NCBI GenBank assembly: GCA_049517655.1
Contig: JBEKRQ010000001.1
Span: forward strand, 682,001 to 746,000
DNA: 64,000 nucleotides
Source: UBA11358 sp049517655
GTDB taxonomy: Bacteria; Verrucomicrobiota; Verrucomicrobiia; Limisphaerales; UBA11358
Direction of reading: 5' to 3'
This document shows positions 27,075-35,245 of the stretch, in pieces. Each line of letters begins with the position of its first letter. Position 1 is the first letter of the stretch. The position numbers were made by a program, and so were the translations under genes. The notes below the pieces were generated by a model. The model had not been told where the DNA came from, did not search any database, and was given only the letters and a program-made list of their open reading frames with translations.

Positions 27075-27150
27075 GTCTTCGCTCGGAGCGTAGGGCAGAG
27101 CGAAGACTGCCGCGCCGGAACGAAGTGAAGGCGGGCTATAAGCGCTTAAA
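27074..27150. repeat. Palindromic element abutting the tRNA 3' end
   Basis: An 11-bp perfect inverted repeat AGTCTTCGCTC (27074-27084) and GAGCGAAGACT (27098-27108), followed by a GC-rich tail CGCGCCGGAACGAAGTGAAG. The left arm shares the final A of the tRNA. No T-run follows. Resembles the other REP-like elements here in size but with a different stem sequence. Confidence 0.6.
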
Positions 27151-27303
27151 TAACAAAGACGCTCCGGGCTTCGACTCGGCAAGCCAGAAATCATGCTCGC
27201 AGTGTGGTGATGATGAAAGTTCCCACCAATGTGCGACTTATCATCATCGCCGTCTCCGTGGATCAACTTGTGGTGGCAAGGCGAAATGGATTTCAACCGG
27301 AAA

Positions 27304-28734
27304 TTAATGCCGCGCCAGCAACACGCCAAGCTTCAATAATTTCCGCACATTGGCATCCGATTTTGCCTCGGCGTAAATTCGCAGCACCGGCTCCGTGCCC
27401 GAACCGCGCAACATCAGCCATGAAGAATCTTCCGCGATAAATTTCACACCATCGAATGTCTTCATGCCAGACAACGGTGAACGCAACAGTTTTTTCGGCG
27501 GATTCTTTTTCAAGAAATCCATCAGCGCACCGCGTTTTCCTAAAGGGAAATGCATGTCAGTTCTTCCGTAGCGATGCGGACCGAATTGTTTTTCCAATTT
27601 CATCAACAGCTTGTTGACGGATTTGCGTTCGGTCGCGAGCAATTCAAGCAACATCAACCCGGCCAGGATGCCGTCGCGTTCGGGGATGTGACCGGAAAAA
27701 CCGATGCCGCCGCTTTCTTCCGCGCCTAACAGCACGTTGCCCTTGAGCATCTCGGCGCAAATATACTTAAAGCCGACGCCGGTTTCGACGAGCGGCAGCC
27801 CATAGGCTGCACACATTTTGTCCACCATCGAAGTCGTCGTCAGCGCCTTCACCACACGTCCCCTGCCCTTGCGATTTACAATGAAATGATGCAGCAGTAG
27901 GCAAATGATCTGGTGTGTTGTGAGCGCTTTGCCATGACCGTCCATGCCGCCAATGCGGTCGGCATCGCCGTCGGTCACGAGGCAAAAGTCGTGCGGATGT
28001 TTTTCAAGAAATTTTTGGCTGGGGCCGTAATTGTCTTTTATCGGCTCGGGATTGATGCCGCCGAACAAAACATCGTGCCGGGCATTGAGTGTCGTGACTT
28101 TGCAAGTCGTGCCCGCGAGCAATTTTTCAAAGCAGCCGGCGCCGACGCCGAAAAGCGCGTCGTGCGCGAAACGCAGTTTTGATTTCGTGATGAGCTTGAA
28201 GTCCACGAGTTTTTTGAGCGCGGCAAAATGCGCCGGACGGACGTCGTGGACGGAAATTTGTCCGGTGCGAATAGCATCATCGAGTTTCACCGTGCGAACC
28301 GGATTGCAGTCGAGAAAACTTTCGACTGCTTTGCAGGTTTCAGGATCGCTTGAGCCGCCATAGTATGACTTGAGTTTGAACCCATTGAAGATTGGCGGGT
28401 TATGGCTGGCTGTAATCATCACGCCGCCGACGGCATGCAGATTTTTAACGGCGAACGAAACCGACGGTGTCGGCGTCGGCTCCGGCGTGAGAATGACTTG
28501 AAAATCGTTCCCGGCGAGAACTTCGGCAGTGCAGCGGGCGAATTGGTCGGAGAAAAACCGGCGATCGTAGCCGACGATAACCTTGAGTTCCCGCCCGAAA
28601 ACTTCTGACTTCCGACTTCCGACTTCAGACTTCCAGAAGTCCGCCGTCGCCTGCGCGATGCGCGCGACATTGGCAAACGTGAAATCCTCCGCGATGACCG
28701 CCCGCCAGCCGTCCGTGCCGAATTTGATGTTCAT
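27304..28734 (-). CDS. Phosphoglucomutase/phosphomannomutase family protein
   Basis: 476 residues, alpha-D-phosphohexomutase. Interconverts hexose 1- and 6-phosphates. N-terminal KFGTDGWRA; phosphoserine loop TASHNPP with Ser110; metal loop TDGDADRIG; sugar-binding EESGGIGF; and phosphate-binding RGSGTEPVLRIYAEA. Residues 34-48 (WKSEVGSRKSEVFGR) are encoded by five 7-bp repeats, in a loop just before KVIVGYD. Substrate preference (glucose, mannose or glucosamine) cannot be set from sequence. Starts 10 bp after rpe reads through, so the two are co-oriented as rpe-pgm. Confidence 0.92.
   Translation of the reverse strand: MNIKFGTDGWRAVIAEDFTFANVARIAQATADFWKSEVGSRKSEVFGRELKVIVGYDRRFFSDQFARCTAEVLAGNDFQVILTPEPTPTPSVSFAVKNLHAVGGVMITASHNPPIFNGFKLKSYYGGSSDPETCKAVESFLDCNPVRTVKLDDAIRTGQISVHDVRPAHFAALKKLVDFKLITKSKLRFAHDALFGVGAGCFEKLLAGTTCKVTTLNARHDVLFGGINPEPIKDNYGPSQKFLEKHPHDFCLVTDGDADRIGGMDGHGKALTTHQIICLLLHHFIVNRKGRGRVVKALTTTSMVDKMCAAYGLPLVETGVGFKYICAEMLKGNVLLGAEESGGIGFSGHIPERDGILAGLMLLELLATERKSVNKLLMKLEKQFGPHRYGRTDMHFPLGKRGALMDFLKKNPPKKLLRSPLSGMKTFDGVKFIAEDSSWLMLRGSGTEPVLRIYAEAKSDANVRKLLKLGVLLARH
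28601..28635. repeat. Heptanucleotide array inside the phosphohexomutase gene
   Basis: Five consecutive 7-bp units: ACTTCTG, ACTTCCG, ACTTCCG, ACTTCAG, ACTTCCA. On the coding strand this is the (C/T)GGAAGT or CAGAAGT type and yields the KSEVGSRKSEV peptide. Confidence 0.85.
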
Positions 28735-28744
28735 ACTGCGAAAG

Positions 28745-29428
28745 TCAAAGCTTCAAATCCGCCAGCGCTGGGTCATTCGCGTTGATAATTTGACGCATTT
28801 TTTTGACGGCGGCGCGGAGATTGTGCGCATGGAATAAGGTCGTGCCGCTGACAAATGTGTCCGCGCCGGCGCGCGCACATTCGGCGGCGGTCTGGAAATC
28901 GACACCACCGTCCACGGCGATGCGATACGGCAGCTTCTTTTCGCGCCGCCATGCCTCGGCCTGCTGGATTTTCGGCAGCATTTCGTGGATGAATTTCTGT
29001 CCGCCGAATCCGGGGTTGACGGTCAATACGAGCAGCAGGTCAATCCGGTCGAGATATGGCTGAATCTCGGCGATACCCGTGGGCGGATTGACGGCGAGAC
29101 CGACTTTTTTGCCGAGTGATTTGATTTTCCAAATGAGCGGCCCGACTTGTTCGCCGAGTTCGACGTGAATGATAATTTCATCCGCGCCGACCCTAGCGAA
29201 AGTTTCCAGTAAAATTTCCGGGCGCGAGCACATGAGATGAACGTCGAAAAACTTTTTCGTAAGCGGTCGGACTGCGCGAACGACTTCGGGGCCGAAGGAA
29301 ATGTTGCGTACAAAATGACCGTCCATGATATCGAAGTGCAGCCAGTCGGCGCCGGAACGATCAATGCGGATAGCTTCACGGGCAAAGTGTCCGTGATTGG
29401 CCGCCAGCAGCGAGGGCGCGATTATCAT
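28745..29428 (-). CDS. rpe: Ribulose-phosphate 3-epimerase
   Basis: 227 residues from the ATG at 29428; a 24-residue upstream extension overlaps the kinase gene and is not used. Interconverts ribulose 5-phosphate and xylulose 5-phosphate in the pentose phosphate pathway. TIM-barrel motifs IIAPSLLAAN, WLHFDIMDGHFVRNISFGP, FDVHLM, VNPGFGGQKFI and AVDGGVDFQTA are all present, including the metal/catalytic His and Asp positions. Confidence 0.95.
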   Translation of the reverse strand: MIIAPSLLAANHGHFAREAIRIDRSGADWLHFDIMDGHFVRNISFGPEVVRAVRPLTKKFFDVHLMCSRPEILLETFARVGADEIIIHVELGEQVGPLIWKIKSLGKKVGLAVNPPTGIAEIQPYLDRIDLLLVLTVNPGFGGQKFIHEMLPKIQQAEAWRREKKLPYRIAVDGGVDFQTAAECARAGADTFVSGTTLFHAHNLRAAVKKMRQIINANDPALADLKL

Positions 29429-29483
29429 GCGCAAAATGTAAACGAATAGTGCGGCAAAGAAAAGTTGAAAAGATGCGCGTCGC

Positions 29484-32400
29484 TCAAATTTGTTTGCCAT
29501 CGAGGCAGCGGCGCACGGTCAGCGCGAGCATTTGCGGATGGTAGGGCTTCTGCAAAAAGTTCAGTTCCGGATCCAATTTAAAATCCTTGCCAACGATGTC
29601 GGCGCTGTAACCGCTGGTGTAAATGACTTTGAGGTCCGGACGCTCGCTGCACAATTTTTCCGCCAGTTCGCGACCATTCATGTTATCGGGCATCACCAAA
29701 TCAGTAAGCAGGAGGGCGATTTCGTCCTTGTAATCACGCCAGATTTCAATGGCCTCAACTCCGTTGCCCGCCGACAAAACCTTGTAACCGTATTTGCCCA
29801 ACACTCGTGAGACGAGTTCGCAGAGGGGCAGTTCATCTTCGACGAGCAAAATGGTTTCGTTGCCGCCGCGAACGCTGATTTGTGTCGTCAGTTTTTCCTT
29901 CACGCTCACCTCCGAGCCGGCGTAGGGAATGTAAATGCGAAATGTCGTGCCCTTGTCAACCTGGCTGTCCACTTCAATCCATCCTTGGTGTTGCTTTATA
30001 ATGCCATAGACAGTCGCCAATCCGAGACCGGTGCCTTTGCCAATCTCTTTCGTGGTAAAAAATGGCTCGAAGATTCGGTGTAAATTTTCCGGCGCAATGC
30101 CAATCCCAGTGTCCGTAATGCTCAGACAAACGAAACGTCCGGCGTGTGATTCGGACTGTTCGCTACTGTAAGCTTCATCCACATCCATAACGGCAATGCG
30201 GATGGCGAGCTGGCCACCTTTGGGCATGGCATCACGCGAGTTGACAGCGAGGTTCAACAACACCTGTTCCAGCATGCTGGCGTCGGCTTCGACCGTTGGC
30301 GGTGGTTGACAATAATTTAATTGCAACGCCACGTCCTCGCCCAAAAGCCGGCCGAGCATGTTTGTCATGTTGCTGACGACCCTGTTCATGTCCAACCGTT
30401 TGGGTTGGATGAGTTGGCGCCGGCTGAAGGTGAGCAATTGCCGTGTTAAACCGGCGGCGCGTTCGGCGGCCTGGACAATTTGCTGTGCGGACTTTCCGGC
30501 CGTTTCGGAGAGATCGGCCGCCATGAGCAATGCGGCGTGCCCCTGAATGACGGTTAAAATGTTGTTGAAATCGTGCGCGACACCGCCGGCGAGCTGGCCA
30601 ATGGCTTCCATTTTTTGCGATTGCCGCAATTGCTCCTCCAACTGCCGCTGCGTCGTGACGTCGCGGAACAGGCTCAGCATCAGCAACGGGCGTTCATGGA
30701 GCTTGATGAACGAGTCAATAATTTCCAACGTGACTGTGTTCCCATTGTGCAAAACATACTGGCGCTCACGCCTGTGCCGGGGATTGGGGTTAAGAAAGGA
30801 TTCACGGTGCTGCTCGAGCATTTTCCCCCGATCCTCGGACACAGCGTAAATCACCGTAAATGGCTGGCCTTCCAAAGCCTGTGCCTCCATGCCAACCAAC
30901 CGGCAAAACGCGTCGTTGACGGCAACGATGATGCCGTCTTCATTGGCCAGCCGCAGACCGGTCACTGAATTTTGCCAGACGGAGCGGAATAACATTTCCG
31001 AACTTTGCAAGGCTGCTTCGGCTTCGCGACGCTCGGTGATATCGTGCACGTGCAGCAACAGGGCCGGTTGTCCGCCGTATTCAATACGACTGGCACGGAC
31101 CTCCACCGGCGTGGCACGCCCTTCAACGGTCAGGCTTTCACTCTCAGCCCGCGACCATTTGCCGGTCGCCATTTTTTCAAAATCGCGGCGGGCCTCCTCA
31201 CGGCGGGCGGGTGGAACGAGATCATCGAAAACGTTTTTGCCAATCAACTGGTCGCGCATCAACCCGTGCAGAATACAGGCGGCAAGATTCACATCCAACA
31301 CGGTCCCGTTCAAGTCCTCGACAAAAATGGCGTCAGGGGAATTTTCAAAGAGGTCGTGGAATCGTCGCTGGCTCTCGCGCAACGCTTCCTCGGCATGAAC
31401 ACGTTCGAGAGCGCCACTGCACTCATCGGCCAGCGTCTGCAGCGTTTCCAAATCCCGGTCGGTATAGGCCCCTGGTACGCGACTTTGGACAAATAAAACG
31501 CCGATAACGCGGTCGCCCTTCTGGATCGGCACGAGCATTGCAGCGGCGGACTGGCCATTGGGGCCGGAAGTCTCCACCAGCTCTGCTCCCTTGCTGATGA
31601 CGCGCCGAATGAGGGCATTTCCGCTCCTTGGCTCTGCCGACGAAGGAATTTCGACCCGCTTATTGTTCACCGTGGTGATATTGAGCAAAGAGAAAACCTC
31701 GTCCTTCTCTGATGAATACGAATCGAGCGTGAAATCATCCCACTCGAAAAGTGCGTCGGAGGCTTCGCAAATGATCATCGCCGCTTCGGAAGCTGTGATG
31801 GCAGAACTCAGGCGGTGGCTGAGTTTCGAAAAGACTTCATCGTGATGTTCGCTGCGGAGGCGCTGGGTGATATCAGTGATCATTATCAAGGCGGCAAAAC
31901 GGTTCTGAAACACCATCGGAGTCCAGGTGACTTCGACATCTATCAAGGTGCCGTCCTTGCGCCGATGCTTCCAGATGCGGCCATGTCCCATATTGCTTAA
32001 TGCGGTGTCTTCCCAGTGGACATCTTTCTCCGTCTGGCGAAGATCCGACATTTTCATTGCCAGAAATTCTTCACGCGAATAGCCGTAATGTTGAATGGCG
32101 CTTTCGTTGACTTCCAACAACTCGAGGGTTTCGAGATCAAAAACCCACATCGGATTCGGGTTATCCTGAAAAAGCAGGCGGTATTGCTTCTCGCTGTTGC
32201 GCAGTGCCTCCTCGACGCGCCAACGGTCGGTCACGTCGCGCCAATTGGTGACCAAACCGGCGATTCCGGGGTCTTGCAAGCGATTCTGGCCGACGATTTC
32301 CAAGTGTTTCCAGACACCGTCCTTTTTTTGATAGCGAAGTTGAATTTTTATCATGCGCTCCGGATGCTCGAGCGCAAATTGGAGCATCTGTCGGGCTAGG

Positions 32401-32990
32401 GGTAAATCATCAGGATACACATACCTAAGGGAATCTGTCCCGCGCAATTCATCCGACGTATAGCCCAGTACATGCTCTATCGAAGGACTGGTGTAGAGGA
32501 AACGCCCTTCCCGGCTCAAAATGCAAAGAATGTCGAGCGAACCTTCTGTGAGTGTGCGAAAATACTTTTCGCGTCGAACCAACTCCGTTTCCGCCTGCCT
32601 CCGTTTGGCGTGCTCACTGGCTTCCTGCACGGCACGGCGGATCGCCGGGGCCAGCCGCTTCGGACTTTGCTTAAGCACGTAATCAATCGCCCCTGCCTTC
32701 AGGCTTTCAATCGCAGCGCGTTCACCAATGGTGCCGGAAACGAGAATGAACGGTATGTCGGGATATTTTTTTTGAACAAACGCCAGCGCCTCCAAACCTG
32801 TGAAGCCCGGCAACCGGAAATCCGCCAGAATGGTATCAAACGTCTCACTGTTCAACGATGCCTCAAATTCCGCGCGATCAGCCACACGCTTGATATCGGC
32901 GCTTAATTTGTCCTGCTGAAGAAGCGAATGAACCAGTTCGACAAAATCCGGGTCATCTTCGAGATAAAGAATGCGCAAGGGCTTATTCAT
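29484..32990 (-). CDS. Hybrid histidine kinase: REC-PAS-PAS-GAF-PAS-PAS-HisKA-HATPase-REC
   Basis: 1168 residues without transmembrane segments, so cytoplasmic. N-terminal receiver (1-120; acidic EDD at 11-13 and phospho-acceptor Asp57 in ILADFRLPG), PAS domains at about 140-260 and 265-385, a GAF-like domain at about 395-550, PAS domains at about 555-680 and 685-800, dimerisation/His box GGVAHDFNNILTVIQGH at about 825, HATPase with TDTGIGIAPE and GKGTGLGLATVYG, and a C-terminal receiver (LLLTDLVMPDN). The His box belongs to the type often found with two receivers. No dedicated output regulator is adjacent, so its partner is unknown. Close paralogue of the kinase at 58058-60445 in the catalytic core. 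Confidence 0.92.
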   Translation of the reverse strand: MNKPLRILYLEDDPDFVELVHSLLQQDKLSADIKRVADRAEFEASLNSETFDTILADFRLPGFTGLEALAFVQKKYPDIPFILVSGTIGERAAIESLKAGAIDYVLKQSPKRLAPAIRRAVQEASEHAKRRQAETELVRREKYFRTLTEGSLDILCILSREGRFLYTSPSIEHVLGYTSDELRGTDSLRYVYPDDLPLARQMLQFALEHPERMIKIQLRYQKKDGVWKHLEIVGQNRLQDPGIAGLVTNWRDVTDRWRVEEALRNSEKQYRLLFQDNPNPMWVFDLETLELLEVNESAIQHYGYSREEFLAMKMSDLRQTEKDVHWEDTALSNMGHGRIWKHRRKDGTLIDVEVTWTPMVFQNRFAALIMITDITQRLRSEHHDEVFSKLSHRLSSAITASEAAMIICEASDALFEWDDFTLDSYSSEKDEVFSLLNITTVNNKRVEIPSSAEPRSGNALIRRVISKGAELVETSGPNGQSAAAMLVPIQKGDRVIGVLFVQSRVPGAYTDRDLETLQTLADECSGALERVHAEEALRESQRRFHDLFENSPDAIFVEDLNGTVLDVNLAACILHGLMRDQLIGKNVFDDLVPPARREEARRDFEKMATGKWSRAESESLTVEGRATPVEVRASRIEYGGQPALLLHVHDITERREAEAALQSSEMLFRSVWQNSVTGLRLANEDGIIVAVNDAFCRLVGMEAQALEGQPFTVIYAVSEDRGKMLEQHRESFLNPNPRHRRERQYVLHNGNTVTLEIIDSFIKLHERPLLMLSLFRDVTTQRQLEEQLRQSQKMEAIGQLAGGVAHDFNNILTVIQGHAALLMAADLSETAGKSAQQIVQAAERAAGLTRQLLTFSRRQLIQPKRLDMNRVVSNMTNMLGRLLGEDVALQLNYCQPPPTVEADASMLEQVLLNLAVNSRDAMPKGGQLAIRIAVMDVDEAYSSEQSESHAGRFVCLSITDTGIGIAPENLHRIFEPFFTTKEIGKGTGLGLATVYGIIKQHQGWIEVDSQVDKGTTFRIYIPYAGSEVSVKEKLTTQISVRGGNETILLVEDELPLCELVSRVLGKYGYKVLSAGNGVEAIEIWRDYKDEIALLLTDLVMPDNMNGRELAEKLCSERPDLKVIYTSGYSADIVGKDFKLDPELNFLQKPYHPQMLALTVRRCLDGKQI

Positions 32991-33163
32991 TTTGCCACCG
33001 GTCCTGTAGCATTAGTCTGACGTCATTTCAATCAATTCTTCAATTGTTCGGGCATTATCAGCAATTCCCGCACCACGCTGGTATTGTGGCAAATATGAAA
33101 TAAACTTTGCAAAGGTTACACGCAGCTGACACACAGATCCAGGGGAGCGGGATGGTTTCAACG
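32991..33163. other. Divergent intergenic region between the hybrid kinase and rpsT
   Basis: Should carry the kinase promoter on the minus strand; I see no convincing boxes. No repeat element is recognisable here. Confidence 0.3.
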
Positions 33164-33191
33164 TTGACATTCGTGCGCGTTTGATTAGAGT
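33164..33191 (+). promoter_or_regulatory. Promoter for rpsT
   Basis: TTGACA at 33164-33169, 16-bp spacer, TAGAGT at 33186-33191. The gap to the ATG is 37 bp. Identical boxes and spacing to the tRNA-Ala promoter. Confidence 0.8.
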
Positions 33192-33228
33192 CGCGCACCT
33201 TTTAAAGAACGAAACGCAGATTCAACCT

Positions 33229-33492
33229 ATGCCGAACACGAAGTCAGCCGAACGCCGGATGCGCGGGAATGAACGCAAACATTTGCACAATCGCAGTGTC
33301 AAATCGCACCTGCACCGTCTTGAAAAAGATTATCGTGCGCTCCTCGCCGCCGGCAAGAAGGAGGAGGCGGTGAATTTTTCCCCGGGCGTCTATTCCGCTT
33401 TTGACAAGGCCGTCAAATCCGGTGTGTTGTCCCGCCCTGCGGTAAACCGCAAGAAATCCCGCCTCGCCACCGCGCTTAATGGCGCGAGGTAA
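33229..33492 (+). CDS. rpsT: 30S ribosomal protein S20
   Basis: 87 residues from MPNTKSAERRMRGNERK; the frame is open 16 codons further up but that includes the promoter -10 area. Basic helical protein with the S20 pattern NRSVKSHLHRLEKDY and FDKAVKSGVLSRPAVNRKKSR. Binds 16S rRNA. Its last 17 bp overlap the end of a convergent glycosyltransferase gene. Confidence 0.95.
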   Translation: MPNTKSAERRMRGNERKHLHNRSVKSHLHRLEKDYRALLAAGKKEEAVNFSPGVYSAFDKAVKSGVLSRPAVNRKKSRLATALNGAR

Positions 33493-34228
33493 ACAGTTCC
33501 GACCGCAACAATCCCATTTTCGCCAGCCGGAATTTCAGTCCAACGGCAAGACACTCAAGGCCGTATTTGAGGCTGCGGCGGAAATTGATCGAAGACGCTT
33601 CGGCAAAATACTTTGTTGGACAACTCACTTCGGCAATCGTGAATCCGTGCCAGAGAATTTGTGCGAGCATCTGGTTGTCGAAAACAAAGTCGTCGGAATT
33701 TTTCGCCAAGTCGAGCGTCTCCAAAATTTCCCGCGAAAACGCGCGGTATCCAGTGTGGTATTCAGAAAGCTTTGCGCCGAGCAACAGATTTTCCACGAAA
33801 GTCAGAAAACGGTTTGGAATGTATTTCCAAACCGGCATCCCTCCTTTCAGCGCATAACCGCCCAGAATACGGCTGCCCAGCACGCACGGGTGCAGTCCAT
33901 TGGCGATAATCGAGGCCATCGCCGGAATCAGTTTGGGGGTGTATTGATAATCCGGGTGAATCATGATGATAATGTCCGCACCCATTTCAAGCGCCAGCCG
34001 ATAGCAGGTCTTCTGATTGCCTCCGTAACCTTTGTTCACCTCGTGTACGTAAACGTGCACGCCTTCGAGTGAGCGCGCAATCGCAACAGTCTCATCACGG
34101 CTGCAGTCGTCCACGAGAATGACTTCGTCCACGATGCTCTGCTCCCGCACTTCATTATAGGTCTGGCGCAATGTTTGCGCCGCGTTGTAGGCGGGCAGTA
34201 CCACGACAATTTTCTTTCCTGAATACAT
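33476..34228 (-). CDS. Family 2 glycosyltransferase (dolichyl/undecaprenyl-phosphate sugar synthase-like)
   Basis: 250 residues from the ATG at 34228; an in-frame ATG at 34348 gives a 40-residue unmatched leader. DPM1-like GT-A domain: KIVVVLPAYNAAQTL, VDEVILVDDCSRDET, NKGYGGNQKT, IIMIHPDYQYTP and TGYRAFSREILE. There is no C-terminal membrane helix. Probably transfers a sugar to a polyprenyl phosphate or a glycan. It lies 147 bp from, and divergent to, the sigma/DUF2723 cluster, whose DUF2723 protein could use a lipid-linked sugar; that link is inference. Confidence 0.82.
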   Translation of the reverse strand: MYSGKKIVVVLPAYNAAQTLRQTYNEVREQSIVDEVILVDDCSRDETVAIARSLEGVHVYVHEVNKGYGGNQKTCYRLALEMGADIIIMIHPDYQYTPKLIPAMASIIANGLHPCVLGSRILGGYALKGGMPVWKYIPNRFLTFVENLLLGAKLSEYHTGYRAFSREILETLDLAKNSDDFVFDNQMLAQILWHGFTIAEVSCPTKYFAEASSINFRRSLKYGLECLAVGLKFRLAKMGLLRSELFTSRH

Positions 34229-34375
34229 TGGCTCCGGATTTTGCGCATATCGTGCCCCAATTTTTCGAAATCCAGAAGCGAAAACTGTCATGCCAGCATG
34301 GATTTTGACATTTACTGCCTTTAGTCGAAATAATTTATACAAATTCACCGGTCTTGGTGTCTATGAGATGAAACC

Positions 34376-34927
34376 GTGGACAGCGACGAACAGGTTGATT
34401 GGCGCGAACAGCTTTACGATGCGAAAGCCGCAGAGTTGATTCTCTATGGCCGCGCGCTGGGGCTTAGCCATGTCGAGGCGGAAGACGTCCTGCAGGAAAC
34501 ATTTCTTGCACTGATGCAAAATCCCCAAATTCCCGCCAACGCCGAACATTACTGCTTGCGCAGTTTCCGGAATTGCGCATTGAATCACCGGCGTTCGCTG
34601 TGGCGTCGCCTGACGCGCGAACTGGAATCGCAACGTTGGTTTGAGAAGTCTCCGTCGGAAAATCCCGCCGAGCGAGCGGTGATGTGTTGTCTCACTGAAT
34701 TGCCGGCGGAGCAGCGTGAAGTGATCGTGCTGAAAATCTGGCACCAATTCACGTTCGAGGAAATTGGCGCACTGATGGAAACATCGCCGAACACGGCTGC
34801 GGGCCGTTACCGTTACGGCTTGCAAAAAATCAAACCTCGATTGGAAGGAACCGTTTATGAAAGAGATGAACTTGCCGGAGACACAATTGCGTTTGTGGCG
34901 GCCGCGCCGCCCCTCGGCGGGACTTAA
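34376..34927 (+). CDS. ECF-type RNA polymerase sigma factor
   Basis: 183 residues, GTG start. Region 2 lies at about 20-85 (LSHVEAEDVLQETFLALMQN, CLRSFRNCALNHRRSLWRR) and region 4 at about 105-160 (LPAEQREVIVLKIWHQFTFEEIGALME, a helix-turn-helix). Typical of small sigma factors answering envelope or other stress. Its stop codon lies inside the next gene (70-bp overlap), so translation is probably coupled. Confidence 0.88.
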   Translation: MDSDEQVDWREQLYDAKAAELILYGRALGLSHVEAEDVLQETFLALMQNPQIPANAEHYCLRSFRNCALNHRRSLWRRLTRELESQRWFEKSPSENPAERAVMCCLTELPAEQREVIVLKIWHQFTFEEIGALMETSPNTAAGRYRYGLQKIKPRLEGTVYERDELAGDTIAFVAAAPPLGGT

Positions 34928-35237
34928 GCAACGCATCTTTATCGCGCGAATCGCAAGCTTGCCTCAAATTACACGGGCTTTGGGCTGGCTCACGCCGGCA
35001 ACCGCCTGTGTGCTGCTCGCTTTCCTGGTTCTTAATTCAGAAAACACCGCTGCCATCAGCGCATCCCGTCAGGAACCGATTCTCGCTACGATAATGAGCA
35101 ATCAAAGCTACGCCGCGTATCTCGTCAATCATCGGATGGGGCAAAATGATTTGTCTGCCGTCACTTTTGAGTGGACAAATCGCAGCGGTTCGACTTCAAG
35201 TATGGGCTTTCCCCGGTTCGGAAAGCCGTTGAACTGA
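34857..35237 (+). CDS. Small single-pass membrane protein, putative anti-sigma partner
   Basis: 126 residues. A basic N-terminus (LRLWRPRRPSAGLKQRIF) is followed by one predicted membrane helix at about 45-62 (TPATACVLLAFLVLNS) and a short polar exterior part. No known anti-sigma zinc motif (HxxxCxxC) is present. The position directly after, and overlapping, the ECF sigma gene is the reason for suggesting an anti-sigma role. A good GGAAGGAA ribosome binding site precedes the ATG. Confidence 0.55.
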   Translation: MKEMNLPETQLRLWRPRRPSAGLKQRIFIARIASLPQITRALGWLTPATACVLLAFLVLNSENTAAISASRQEPILATIMSNQSYAAYLVNHRMGQNDLSAVTFEWTNRSGSTSSMGFPRFGKPLN

Positions 35238-35245
35238 CGTCGAAA

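Noticed and set aside
34305..34333. Promoter for the ECF sigma gene using TTGACA at 34305
   Set aside because: No acceptable -10 lies 16-18 bp downstream; the TTTATAC further on is too far.
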